Source of the DNA: Paludibacteraceae bacterium
GTDB lineage: Bacteria; Bacteroidota; Bacteroidia; Bacteroidales; Paludibacteraceae
Direction: 5' to 3'
Length of the DNA stretch: 64,000 nt
Assembly: GCA_024401435.1 (NCBI GenBank)
Contig: JAKSLB010000004.1
Span: 1 to 64,000, forward strand
Position 1 is the stretch's first letter. The number at the start of each line of letters is the position of its first letter. A program made the position numbers and the translations under genes. The notes under the pieces are model-generated. The model was given only the letters and a program-made list of their open reading frames with translations. It made no database searches and was not told where the DNA came from. Below, piece after piece: positions 52,460-61,825 of the stretch.

Positions 52460-52982
52460 TGTTTTCTCCTTTATCGAAACAAGTTTTCAGTTTATCTGTT
52501 ATCATCTTATCCAATGATAATAGACTCACATTACGGTTATTAAGTTTAAACATATACGGATTTGAACGATGTGTGTTTGTAAAGGATTCCTGCTTTGTTA
52601 TACGCAGTTTTCCTACCCCGCCCATCCGTAATTCGTTTATCACTTTAGATCTAACTGATGCAGAATCATTCTGATCGAAATTAGGAACAAGAATACAATA
52701 TTCCATCCCCTGTGCCATTGATGAAATGTAATCTGCAACAGGTTCAATCTTTGAAAAGCAATTCACCCTGTTAATATCTTTAATCTTATCTTTTAACAGA
52801 TTGTGCATAAAGGTGAAATCAATTACTGTAGATCCCCTTGTTTTCGTAATATTGGTATCAGAGATCTCTTTAACATTTTCACCTGTGTTAAACACTGAAT
52901 CACCTAAAGCAATAAGTTCGTTTTTATATAATTCCACTAATGCATGACAAGTTTCTGTTCCGTCACTTTTTAGATATATCAT
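52452..52982 (-). CDS. Hypothetical protein, 176 aa
   Basis: I do not recognise this protein. It is soluble and mixed alpha/beta (EYCILVPNFDQNDSASVR). Its start overlaps the exonuclease stop by 4 bases. Its place between exonuclease and polymerase suggests a replication link only by position. Confidence 0.65.
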   Translation of the reverse strand: MIYLKSDGTETCHALVELYKNELIALGDSVFNTGENVKEISDTNITKTRGSTVIDFTFMHNLLKDKIKDINRVNCFSKIEPVADYISSMAQGMEYCILVPNFDQNDSASVRSKVINELRMGGVGKLRITKQESFTNTHRSNPYMFKLNNRNVSLLSLDKMITDKLKTCFDKGENNG

Positions 52983-53962
52983 AATAAAAACCCTCCTACC
53001 ACTTTAGGCCCGCCCAATGATTCATACTTATTCACAAAAGACGGTCCCAGATATTTCAAGTAATCTTTTGCATGTTGGTCTGAGTTTTTATCTGTCAGAC
53101 GTGATTCCAAAAGATTTATCATATCTGTATTATCATAATTATTGATATTCAATGCTTTAACACGCTTATTAAAATACTCGAATTCAGGTAATTCTACATT
53201 TTCTGTCAACATACCTTTAGCAAAATCAACAAATGACACGGATTTATGCTTGTAACCTGAGACATTGTTATGTCCGCCCGTGTAAACTTCTTTTAAGTTT
53301 CCCACTTCATACAAGCTACAACCAATTTCTTCAGAAGATTCTTTATCGGGCGCGGTATCAAATGTATACAACTGCCCTTTTCTTCTGGAACGATGCAATG
53401 TCTCTTTAAAGAAAGAAACATTGGGTTGTAAGAATGTTAACCAGTCACTATCAACAGATACCAATATACAGGATTCACCTTTTGAAGACAGATGACGGGA
53501 TGTAAGATATGCAATGTCATCCGCTTCATATCCTGTCAGTCTTAAATTAATTATTTTAGAATCTGACAAATTTGATAACAGTGAATTCTTTGCATGGTGG
53601 AATATTTTTTCACACTGGATATCATATATTAAAGCTTCACGTTGCTTTTCCAACTCTTCAAGGTTTTTCCCCGAAGCTTCTTTAATCAATTCATCCAGTC
53701 TTGCAACGTCTTCTTCTGTCGCATAATGACGATCCTGTTTATATTCCGTGATGTCAGCTAATTTCTTATATGGAAGTTTATCCCATGCAATGATAACATT
53801 TTCAAAACCCAAATCAGTACGATACTTAAAAATAGTTGACAAAAATGATTTTACTAATCCGATATGTCCGTCTTCGAGGAGGGTTTTTGCGTTTTTTGCT
53901 GCAGAAAAGTTACGACGCAGAAAGAAATTTCCGTCGATAATTCCCCAATTTATCACGTACAA
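52979..53962 (-). CDS. 5'-3' exonuclease / RNase H-type flap nuclease (T4 Rnh-like)
   Basis: At 327 residues it has the FEN-family metal-binding acids: IIDGNFFLRR, IIAWDKLPYKK, GYEADDIAYL and SVDSDWLTFL. These enzymes remove RNA primers and flaps on the lagging strand. The C-terminal half lacks a clear PCNA-type tail. It fits the replication block. Confidence 0.82.
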   Translation of the reverse strand: MYVINWGIIDGNFFLRRNFSAAKNAKTLLEDGHIGLVKSFLSTIFKYRTDLGFENVIIAWDKLPYKKLADITEYKQDRHYATEEDVARLDELIKEASGKNLEELEKQREALIYDIQCEKIFHHAKNSLLSNLSDSKIINLRLTGYEADDIAYLTSRHLSSKGESCILVSVDSDWLTFLQPNVSFFKETLHRSRRKGQLYTFDTAPDKESSEEIGCSLYEVGNLKEVYTGGHNNVSGYKHKSVSFVDFAKGMLTENVELPEFEYFNKRVKALNINNYDNTDMINLLESRLTDKNSDQHAKDYLKYLGPSFVNKYESLGGPKVVGGFLL

Positions 53963-53972
53963 CCTCCGTTTT

Positions 53973-54012
53973 AAAAAGAAAGTCCCGACCGACTGTTACA
54001 GTCAGCCGGGAC
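53973..54012 (-). terminator. Strong intrinsic terminator
   Basis: GTCCCGGCTGACTG pairs with CAGTCGGTCGGGAC (one mismatch) around a short TAA loop, followed by TTTCTTTTT on the minus strand. It directly follows the stop of the gene at 54030-54983. Confidence 0.9.
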
Positions 54013-54029
54013 GTTTTCAACACTACTGA

Positions 54030-54983
54030 TTATGCTAATGCTGAATTAATCATATTTTGAATATTATCAAAAGCTAAAGTCAGTTTGTGATAATACTCGT
54101 CATCAAACTCTTCAATATTGAATACACGGCGATCAAGGTTTTCTGCAATAGACAAGTCTTCAGCGGTTACCTCATACGGAGCAACGTCTTCAAATGAAGT
54201 ATTGATCATATATGAACGGATTGCGCCTTCAGCTTGTGATACACGCAGTGAAACTGCTTTCTCGTGTGTACCTTCACAACGATTAAAGAATTTACCCATC
54301 CATGCAGTTGAACCGAGTGCATCTGAACGACTTTGAATAGCACCATTCAAAGCAGTTGCAAAATCATTCTTACCGACCTGTCCTTTTGCAAATTTGAATA
54401 CACGGACTTGACCAATCTCAGGACCACGGACATCACCTTCAGATTGTGAGATAAACTTCAATAATTTACCATAGGTATAAACAATCTGTTGTGGGTTGGT
54501 AATACGAATCATACGGGCAACCTCAGGATAGTTATCTTTTTGCTCGTATGAAGTGAGTCTTACAAAACTTCCAGCTAATTTCTGTAAGTGTGCAAGACAA
54601 TCACGTTGTGATGCTAACAGATTACATTTGAAGTCCTCTGTACGTGGAATCTGTACTGATAAATGCATTTTCTCATTATCAGGTTGTACAATAGATCCGT
54701 CAAAACCACGTTGAATACGACGATACAGACGTGGAACACCAGGTTCGTTCGGATTAACAATAGTCAAAACTTTGTCTGGAATAAGACAGAACAGTGTCAT
54801 ACCCAAACGATGTGGATTGGTACAATCCAATACTTGACCTTTACGTGTCTCATCTTTTTCTTTCTTTTCAAACTTGGTACCATTGCTTGCAGTCCGTGTT
54901 TCCGGATCTGGAGCTGGTTGATAGAAAGAAGTGAAGTCAATGTTCATATCATCGGACATCATAGTAGTATCATGTGCAGTCAT
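54030..54983 (-). CDS. Hypothetical replication-region protein, 317 aa
   Basis: This protein is not recognised. It has a flexible N-terminus, a central beta-rich part with many basic and aromatic residues (PRLYRRIQRGFDG, YEQKDNYPEVARMIRITNP) and an acidic C-terminus (FNIEEFDDEYYHK). A strong start signal (AAAGGG) and a strong terminator suggest it is abundant. Its length and acidic tail are like phage single-strand DNA-binding proteins, and its place in the replication block agrees, but no SSB motif is certain. Treat that as a hypothesis. Confidence 0.6.
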   Translation of the reverse strand: MTAHDTTMMSDDMNIDFTSFYQPAPDPETRTASNGTKFEKKEKDETRKGQVLDCTNPHRLGMTLFCLIPDKVLTIVNPNEPGVPRLYRRIQRGFDGSIVQPDNEKMHLSVQIPRTEDFKCNLLASQRDCLAHLQKLAGSFVRLTSYEQKDNYPEVARMIRITNPQQIVYTYGKLLKFISQSEGDVRGPEIGQVRVFKFAKGQVGKNDFATALNGAIQSRSDALGSTAWMGKFFNRCEGTHEKAVSLRVSQAEGAIRSYMINTSFEDVAPYEVTAEDLSIAENLDRRVFNIEEFDDEYYHKLTLAFDNIQNMINSALA

Positions 54984-55031
54984 TTTAGTTACCCTTTATA
55001 AATAAGTTAAATTTTGTTTTAATCGACAAAC

Positions 55032-55583
55032 TCAGTACTTAAATGCAAATTTCTTTTTGCTTTTATATCTTAAGGACTTTTTCATTTGTCTACGTTTCAA
55101 TTTCTCGATACGCTTTTCCGTATCCTCATAGAAAAGCGGTGACCCCTCGTACAAATCAACATATTCAACTAACTTGTCATAAATATCTGCCTCGTCCCTT
55201 TCTAATTTATCAATTATTTTACGCGCATCATGTCTGGGAAGCTTTAATAAAGAATATAGAAGCATCTTGTATTCTAGTGGCATCGCAATAGTAGCTAAAA
55301 TCTTATATTCAAGATCCCCGTCAATCAATGTCGCGCTTTTAAAATTTAAAAAATCTTCACGTTGTAACAGTTGTCCATCATTATCTTTAACAGTCTGAAA
55401 CAAATATGTTCTTAATGGACCCCTGTCCCAAAAATCCGAACTCAGATGAATCCGATTGTCAGCATCTTTTTCAATCTGCCAATCGAAACCAAAATATGTA
55501 AATGTGTCTGCACCTCGTATAAGTGCTGTACAGAATTTGGAATCAAAACTCATACATCCATACTCTCTTTCGTCACACCCCAT
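55032..55583 (-). CDS. Hypothetical protein, 183 aa
   Basis: Unrecognised. It ends in a very basic tail (KLKRRQMKKSLRYKSKKK) and has acidic helices before it. The ATG at 55583 lies only 19 bases below the promoter element and has no clear ribosome binding site; the ATG at 55553 (MSFDSKF) would give a leader like other units. The start is therefore uncertain. Confidence 0.6.
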   Translation of the reverse strand: MGCDEREYGCMSFDSKFCTALIRGADTFTYFGFDWQIEKDADNRIHLSSDFWDRGPLRTYLFQTVKDNDGQLLQREDFLNFKSATLIDGDLEYKILATIAMPLEYKMLLYSLLKLPRHDARKIIDKLERDEADIYDKLVEYVDLYEGSPLFYEDTEKRIEKLKRRQMKKSLRYKSKKKFAFKY

Positions 55584-55601
55584 TACGAGGCTATCTTTTC
55601 A

Positions 55602-55648
55602 TTATATACAGGATTTTAACTCAAAAATTTTTTCATACCAAAAACTTA
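55602..55648 (-). promoter_or_regulatory. Phage promoter element, partial palindrome
   Basis: TTTTTTGAGTTAAAATCC then TGTATATAAT on the minus strand. At the place of the usual palindrome only TAAGTTTTTGG is present. It overlaps the end of the RusA-like gene and precedes the gene at 55032-55583. Confidence 0.68.
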
Positions 55649-56250
55649 TTCCCAGTGCAAACCTACACGTTCTTTTAACGACTGTTCTTCAATAATCAGA
55701 TCATCATCAGTTTTACTGTGATTCTTGATTTTCACGTAAATATATTCCTGGTGTGTCGTTCTAGACCGCGGATTAAGACATCGTTTATATGTATGTATCG
55801 TGATTACCTGGTTATCATTGAATCCCAGATGGTGTGATAGGCAGTCTAAAAAAAAATTTTGACCATATTATCGTTGTCGCGACGACGGTAAGTCTTCCCG
55901 GAAATATAGAACCCAAAGGTTATATCCAAATTCACACAATCCATCTTTGGAAGCATGTGTTTTGGAGCATAACGTTCTAATTGAGAGAAATAATCGTGCA
56001 TCGCTGAACGTGCCTCTGGAGTTAACATAACTCCAGGAACTGCCTTGTTATACATTCTTCCAGTTTCTTTGTCCTTTGTAGAAGTATAACGAACTACACC
56101 TGTATTTAATTTATTAACAGATTCAACATATTTTACAGGAACAATAATTTCTAATTCTTTAAAAGTACATCGTGTCTGCTGTACAGACATCTTATGTTCT
56201 TTTTCTACATCTTCAACTGTTGCTGGTACATCAATAACTATTTTACTCAT
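55646..56250 (-). CDS. rusA: RusA-like Holliday junction resolvase, frameshifted
   Basis: The first frame ends RRRDNDNMVKIFF and stops at 55846. The -1 frame continues DCLSHHLGFNDNQVITIHTYK to a stop at 55646. Together they match RusA, whose D-x-DN-x-x-K and D-x-L...-DD-Q-V motifs are now split. The junction is a run of nine T (minus strand, about 55847-55855), an ideal -1 slip site. It may be a programmed frameshift, a real mutation or a sequencing error. The gene overlaps the end of the helicase gene by 8 bases. Confidence 0.7.
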
Positions 56251-57712
56251 CACAATTCAGAATTTCATCTGCCTCATCATATGCTTTTTGGAATGTAGGT
56301 TTCTCTGTTTTTGCTCTAATGGTTGTAAAGAATGTTCCGTTCAATTGATCACTATACAGCTCAATGTTAGGAATCATTGTTTTTGCATCTGTAGCTGCTT
56401 TCAATAAGCTATATGTATCGCTGTCGATTTCACGGAAACGTCCTGAAATATCTCTCATATACCAACTTGATTTCATACCACCCCGTCGATTAGCACACAA
56501 ATTCAAACAACCCACATTGTTTGCACCGTTCTCTGACTGAGGGTGGGATATCGTAATTACCATATCAACGATCTGAGCTTTTCTGGAAGATTCACCCAGT
56601 TCTGTAATGTCTACAATATCCTTAACCCAACTTGGTTTTGCAGTCTGTGCAAGAATAATTACGAGTTTATTAGGATTTACAAGAGGGTAAAGAGTTTGAT
56701 ATGCTTCCTCACCCTTTTTATACATATTATCTGCAAAGGAGGTCCTAATATTTGCATCGTAATCAATAACTATCACATCTGCCCAATCATGTAATTTAGT
56801 TACTCCGTCTTTTGCATAGGATTCGTGTAAATAATTTACGATATCTTCTGCAGAAAATTTATCTGGAGCTAAAAACAGAATATCTAAATTGGTTTTCAAT
56901 TGAGGAACTTTCTTAATTGCAAGTTCAACTTCATGTTTCAAGTTCTTTTCAGTATATGCGATCGGTCTGTCATTTATCTGTGATGCAATACGTGTCAATA
57001 AGTCGTATTGTTTAAGATCACCTAAAGCAACATAAACAACTTTCTGATCCTGTTTCAGAAACTCTCCGACTTCCTGCATTGCGATCATTGATTTACCACA
57101 CTTTGTTGGAGCTGCAAAAACAACACATGTAGAACGTAAATATCCACCGTGTGTCATTGAAGAATTGATAACATCGAGAGAGCTTCTGATAACACCCTGA
57201 CTGAATTCTTCACTGACGGAGTCAATGTCAATATCTCCGAAGAGACTGGATGAGAAAAGTTTCTCATCATTGAAATCGCTGCTTAAATCCGTAACTTTTA
57301 AACCTGCAACGTTGTCAATAAATGCTTCGACATCATGATCGTTATTATATTTATCAAGATGTGTTTTAATAGCCTCGTTAATTACATAATTTTTAATACG
57401 GTCATGCAGTGCACGATAATCATCGTTTTCCAGATCACAATACTTTTGAAATGTGTCTGTATACATCTTCACTGCATCTGCTGAGTATCCAAGGGATTCA
57501 CATTTTAATTTAAATCCCTCAGCAGTAAGACCAGAGTCAACATCACCTAAATTCTTGTATAGCATCGCAGTCAGTTCATCCAACTCTGAATTCTTTCCCT
57601 TGAATGCTTTGTCAAGAAATGCTTTTCCTGACTTGTAAAAATGAAAGAGTTTTGGATGGTACAAGGATACTACTAATTCCATAGGACTTACTTGACCAAT
57701 AAAATTTTGCAT
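56243..57712 (-). CDS. Replicative DNA helicase, DnaB/gp41-like
   Basis: At 489 residues it has Walker A AAPTKCGKSM near residue 212, Walker B DVIVIDYDAN near 315, and later motifs with LVIILAQTAKPSW and ANRRGG, as in superfamily 4 RecA-fold helicases. The N-terminal 170 residues are helical and would bind the primase. It is placed between RusA, a mobile nuclease and the primase. AGAGG precedes the start. Confidence 0.85.
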   Translation of the reverse strand: MQNFIGQVSPMELVVSLYHPKLFHFYKSGKAFLDKAFKGKNSELDELTAMLYKNLGDVDSGLTAEGFKLKCESLGYSADAVKMYTDTFQKYCDLENDDYRALHDRIKNYVINEAIKTHLDKYNNDHDVEAFIDNVAGLKVTDLSSDFNDEKLFSSSLFGDIDIDSVSEEFSQGVIRSSLDVINSSMTHGGYLRSTCVVFAAPTKCGKSMIAMQEVGEFLKQDQKVVYVALGDLKQYDLLTRIASQINDRPIAYTEKNLKHEVELAIKKVPQLKTNLDILFLAPDKFSAEDIVNYLHESYAKDGVTKLHDWADVIVIDYDANIRTSFADNMYKKGEEAYQTLYPLVNPNKLVIILAQTAKPSWVKDIVDITELGESSRKAQIVDMVITISHPQSENGANNVGCLNLCANRRGGMKSSWYMRDISGRFREIDSDTYSLLKAATDAKTMIPNIELYSDQLNGTFFTTIRAKTEKPTFQKAYDEADEILNCDE

Positions 57713-57724
57713 ACGTTAACCTCT

Positions 57725-59362
57725 TTAATTTAAAATGTATTTGATGTTCCCACAATCGTATACGATCCGATATCCATTCGTGACCATATTCTGATATGCA
57801 GTTAGATTTTTGTTAAAAGCATCTCCGAGCAGACCAGGTAGTTTTTGTTTCATGCATGTATATCTAGACAACAATGTATAACAGTCCTTTGTAAAATAAT
57901 AATTAGGTTCTGTTATACCACATTTTGTGAAACCCAATGTTTCATATAGATGTCCTTTAGACCACCGTCTATTCGCATAAGAAACAATTGTTCCCGGGTA
58001 ATCTGCCCTGAAATGTTTTAAAAGTTTACTTGCTCCACCTATTACGGTTAATCCTTTCTTACAGCAAAAACGCAGAAGTTCGTAGTCATAGTTGCTGTCA
58101 AAACGAGATTTTCCAAACGTCATCAAAGATACCAGTTCATCATTTAAATATAATCCATAGTTAATTGATGATATGCAGTGTCCCTGCAAATGGTTTTCAA
58201 CGAGAAAATCTTTACTACCAATGGTTACCTGATGTATTTCGCATTGTCTTGCATAAACATGTTTTGACAAACCTAACGCATTAGTCAATACAGACTTCCA
58301 TATGTTTCTTTTAATCGGATCTAACCATTCGTTTTCAAAAATGTGGAATAAGTGTATTCCCCGTGCTTCACAGGCGTTTGTCTTGTTCACATGATAGTTT
58401 GGATCGATATTGGAATGCCAATACAATCCGTCAAACTCAATTGCTATTTGCTGTTTCGGTAAATAGATATCGAGTTCTTTTTTATCTTCTGTGATAGACC
58501 TGCAATCTGATATTATTTCATCTACACCTAATGACTGTAGATACGTCATCACCTCGTTTTGTCTTTCGTGGTATTTTCCTTTTCCCTTTTCAGACTCGGG
58601 CATGTGTCCTAAAAAACGTATTTTATACCCATTTGCAGTCGATGGAGCTATCCCAAAATGAGATATACAGTCTGCCATCTGAAAAATACCGTCTTTTACA
58701 AGGTGTGTACGGAAATATTCTTCATTCAAATCAGCTATATTCAAGACTCTTTGTTTGAAAAGAAGATCCCTTCCTGTTACACTGTCGAAATGTCTGTTTG
58801 CTTTCAGAAAATTATGTGTACCTTTTCTCACTGAGGATCGCGCTGCAAGACTTGCATATAAATCTTTACCGTTTTCATCCTTTGGTCGATTTGCTCTCAG
58901 CAAACTACATTTTCCTGACACTAACATTTTCTGTGCAAGCAGGTCTTTTCCATTTTCATCTACAGGACGATTTTCTTTGTACCAAAGATTTCTTCGTTCT
59001 TTACGTACAGCCATGACTTTTAAAGCAAGAACATCAAGACCGTCTTCAGTCTTTTTTCGGTTCTTACTTAAGAAAGGGTGACTACCGTTCTTAGATCTTT
59101 CAAGATTACTTACAGTGGTTTTCCGTCCTTTGTTTATTCGTCTGCATGAAGGATCTTTACATATGGTCTTCCACCCCAATACATTATAAGCAACGATACG
59201 TTCATTACATATACTGCACAGAGGTGGAGAATCCATATTTGTTAATTTAAGCAGATAGTCCAGAACTGTCTTTTGATGATGTGCACGAAGATGTCGGGAT
59301 AAATGATTTGCTTTACATATTTCGTTGCAATAGATACAACGAATGTCTTTTACAATTCTCAT
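57725..59362 (-). CDS. Free-standing homing endonuclease-like protein, paralog of the 43-45 kb gene
   Basis: At 545 residues it has the same order as the gene at 43197-44762: a finger CIYCNEICKANHLSRHLRAHH, CSICN, four GKDL-type repeat modules (NGSHPFLSKNRKKTEDGLD and others), a Vsr-like core with IAIEFDGLYWHSNID, then VENHLQGH and YANRRWSKGHLYETLGF. It separates the helicase and primase genes, which are adjacent in many phages, so it is probably a free-standing mobile gene inserted between them. GAGGG precedes the ATG. Confidence 0.8.
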   Translation of the reverse strand: MRIVKDIRCIYCNEICKANHLSRHLRAHHQKTVLDYLLKLTNMDSPPLCSICNERIVAYNVLGWKTICKDPSCRRINKGRKTTVSNLERSKNGSHPFLSKNRKKTEDGLDVLALKVMAVRKERRNLWYKENRPVDENGKDLLAQKMLVSGKCSLLRANRPKDENGKDLYASLAARSSVRKGTHNFLKANRHFDSVTGRDLLFKQRVLNIADLNEEYFRTHLVKDGIFQMADCISHFGIAPSTANGYKIRFLGHMPESEKGKGKYHERQNEVMTYLQSLGVDEIISDCRSITEDKKELDIYLPKQQIAIEFDGLYWHSNIDPNYHVNKTNACEARGIHLFHIFENEWLDPIKRNIWKSVLTNALGLSKHVYARQCEIHQVTIGSKDFLVENHLQGHCISSINYGLYLNDELVSLMTFGKSRFDSNYDYELLRFCCKKGLTVIGGASKLLKHFRADYPGTIVSYANRRWSKGHLYETLGFTKCGITEPNYYFTKDCYTLLSRYTCMKQKLPGLLGDAFNKNLTAYQNMVTNGYRIVYDCGNIKYILN

Positions 59363-59387
59363 TTCAATCCCTCACACTATCTCTTTT

Positions 59388-59439
59388 ATGTATACAGGAT
59401 TTGAACTCAAAAAATTTCACATTTCAAAAACTAGTTTTT
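59388..59439 (-). promoter_or_regulatory. Phage promoter element with upstream palindrome
   Basis: AAAAACTAGTTTTT (59426-59439) then TTTTTTGAGTTCAAATCC and TGTATACATAA on the minus strand. The palindrome overlaps the stop codon of the primase gene. It drives the nuclease gene at 57725-59362 and probably the helicase. Confidence 0.74.
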
Positions 59440-60364
59440 AGAATACACGTAATACACGATTTGCTTTAGACATCTCATTCATCAGGTAACTGCGATAATC
59501 ATCCGGTGTGATCTTGTTGTATCTGATCAATTCTTCTGAATCCAACTTATCTGAGTAGTTTGCTATCACATGAAGATTCTTAAAATCACGTCTCATGGAC
59601 CTCATAAGTGTTTCTGACAATTTTGTTTCATCCATGTGAACATAGATTGGACCGAAGTTTCCGAGAGACTTTAACATACTTGTCTGAAAGGGTGTCAGAT
59701 AATGTCCAAGGACTGCTACAACGTTCACCTGTGGCAATAAAAGCTTTTCCACAAGAGCGGTAAACACACCTTCAACTAAAATCGTTGGTGCAAATGAATT
59801 ATAACTACCGCCTGCAAAATAAAGCGGTTTTCCCAAGTCACCTGTCACAGGCATATAATATTTTACACCGTTGTTTGACTTTTCAGGATTTACATAACGA
59901 AGCTGATAGTAATAGTTCTGTCCTTTTAAAATGAACTTAATAACCACTTTTTCATTTGAACAACAGAATCCCATCTTATTGAAGTCCAAATCACGATACA
60001 GTTGTGGACATCTGTTGATAAGATAATTTAAAGATTCCACATTTTTCTGATCGGGTCTGGTATACGGAACTGATATGAATTCAGGTTCATCCACTGAGAG
60101 ATTCACCCACGTCTTCTGCATTTTCAATTTAGACAAACCTGTTTTATCAAGAAATACGGTTTCACAGACAAAGCAGTGCCCTACAGACATGGTTGGATCT
60201 ATATACAGCTTTCTTTTGTCATATATACGTCCGGGTTCAGCTGCTTCTTTGTTTGCTTGACATATCGGACAAACAGTTATGAACTCACCACGGGCGCTTT
60301 CTTTTCCCTCTAAAGCTAAGTCTGATAAATCATAATCTGTATTATATCTTTTATTGTTAGACAT
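59438..60364 (-). CDS. DNA primase (TOPRIM, zinc-binding)
   Basis: At 308 residues the N-terminal zinc site has CPIC at 32-35 and CFVC at 64-67. The TOPRIM core has ILVEGVFTAL (Glu) and YVHMDE (Asp-x-Asp/Glu-like). It makes RNA primers and would work with the DnaB-type helicase. The short linker between zinc and catalytic parts is like T7 gp4 or T4 gp61-type primases. A mobile nuclease gene separates it from the helicase. Confidence 0.88.
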   Translation of the reverse strand: MSNNKRYNTDYDLSDLALEGKESARGEFITVCPICQANKEAAEPGRIYDKRKLYIDPTMSVGHCFVCETVFLDKTGLSKLKMQKTWVNLSVDEPEFISVPYTRPDQKNVESLNYLINRCPQLYRDLDFNKMGFCCSNEKVVIKFILKGQNYYYQLRYVNPEKSNNGVKYYMPVTGDLGKPLYFAGGSYNSFAPTILVEGVFTALVEKLLLPQVNVVAVLGHYLTPFQTSMLKSLGNFGPIYVHMDETKLSETLMRSMRRDFKNLHVIANYSDKLDSEELIRYNKITPDDYRSYLMNEMSKANRVLRVF

Positions 60365-60389
60365 TTTTTACCTCGTTGTCGGTTCTCGT

Positions 60390-61796
60390 TCAAATTTTCC
60401 ATTTCTTGATAATAATCTCTGCATTCTGATATGCAACCTTGATTCTATTAAATCTGGCAGTTGACATTTTAGAATAAAACGGAGTGTTATTATCAAGATT
60501 GTGTATTAACCATATGTTGGCTTTTTCCTGAGCAGCTTCCCTACTCAGACGCCCTATACTCTGTATGACATTGCTGTACTGTGTGTGAATAAACAATAAA
60601 ATATCTTTCATGTTTCTAAAATCCACCCCTCGGTTTGCAACGGCAGATGCGGTGAGGATATCAAACTTTCTATCGATTGTCAGTTGTTTTATGTCCGACT
60701 GTTTTAATGTTTCCATTCCAGGAATGTTTGATCGTATCTTTTCACCGTCCCACTGTACAATACGATACTTTGTATTCTTATAATGTTCAAACAACTGATC
60801 GCCGTGCTCAATAAAACGAAATGGAATAAACAGGATCTGTTCTGTATTGGGCAATACAATTTGATCAAGAACTTTAAACATCACGTTTTTCTTAAAAAGA
60901 TTTCCCTGTGATAATTTCTGTTGAATAACCAATGCTCCCTGTGAGTCATTATTATAAACCCACGGTGGAAACCATTCGTCTGCAAGATATGTTTCAACAA
61001 TATTGATTGTCAGAGGTTTTTCTGGAGCTGAATATGCAAGTGCAAACCCCGCTAACTTCAAAACACCAACTGCATCCTCGTTTACCTGCAAAATAGAATC
61101 AGGGCTACGTAGATCAAGTCCTTTGACCTTTTCAGGTGATGCTGAATATCCATACAGAATCTTATATGGACAGTATTGCAGCAATTCCTTTAATGACGTT
61201 GTGACTGACTCTAACTCATCGATCTGTACAAAAGACACTTTGGAGCAGAATTCCTTCAACTCAGGGTCTTTTGCTTTGTTGGAATTCATCAGGGAAATCG
61301 GATTATAGATACGGAGGTTCAAATCATCAGGATTGATCCCATATTTTTTGAACCTCATTTCAATTTCAGTTGCAACCTGGTTATTATTAGTAAGTATAAG
61401 TTTATTACCAGGAACTTTACAGGTCTTTGCAAGGTAAATCATTGTTTCCGTCTTACCCATACCTGTACGACACTGTACAATCCCCCTGTAGTGTTTTACG
61501 ATGTTGTTTGTTATCATATCGTATTGATCATCACGTAAGAACATTTTATCCGATATATCGAAGTTCTCGTGGTTTCTTTCATAGTATGCATCGACAGTAC
61601 TCGTATCAAACTCAACCAACGTAGAAACGAAAATGTTTTTCAGAAGACCTAGGATAGAATATGGGAAAACAATCTTATCCTGATCGATCTTAAATATACC
61701 GCGATCAACATAGGGTTTAATGAAATCGAACACCAAATCATCTTTATTAACTGCACAAAAATGCTTCTCGTCATCATAAAAAGATATTTTTATCAT
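60390..61796 (-). CDS. uvsW: Superfamily 2 DNA helicase, UvsW-like
   Basis: At 468 residues: Walker A CRTGMGKTE near residue 112, motif II IDELE (a DEAH-type variant), YGYSASPEK (motif III), and GRLSR (motif VI). T4 UvsW remodels replication forks and recombination intermediates. The N-terminal 85 residues form a separate domain. It is the first gene downstream of the iteron-bearing non-coding region. Confidence 0.82.
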   Translation of the reverse strand: MIKISFYDDEKHFCAVNKDDLVFDFIKPYVDRGIFKIDQDKIVFPYSILGLLKNIFVSTLVEFDTSTVDAYYERNHENFDISDKMFLRDDQYDMITNNIVKHYRGIVQCRTGMGKTETMIYLAKTCKVPGNKLILTNNNQVATEIEMRFKKYGINPDDLNLRIYNPISLMNSNKAKDPELKEFCSKVSFVQIDELESVTTSLKELLQYCPYKILYGYSASPEKVKGLDLRSPDSILQVNEDAVGVLKLAGFALAYSAPEKPLTINIVETYLADEWFPPWVYNNDSQGALVIQQKLSQGNLFKKNVMFKVLDQIVLPNTEQILFIPFRFIEHGDQLFEHYKNTKYRIVQWDGEKIRSNIPGMETLKQSDIKQLTIDRKFDILTASAVANRGVDFRNMKDILLFIHTQYSNVIQSIGRLSREAAQEKANIWLIHNLDNNTPFYSKMSTARFNRIKVAYQNAEIIIKKWKI

Positions 61797-61825
61797 ATTA
61801 TCTCACTTTCTAATGATGTAAAATT

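Noticed and set aside
53461-53480. Promoter-like AATCCTGTATATTGG inside the exonuclease gene
   Set aside because: It lies in the conserved coding part, is not before a gene and has no upstream half.
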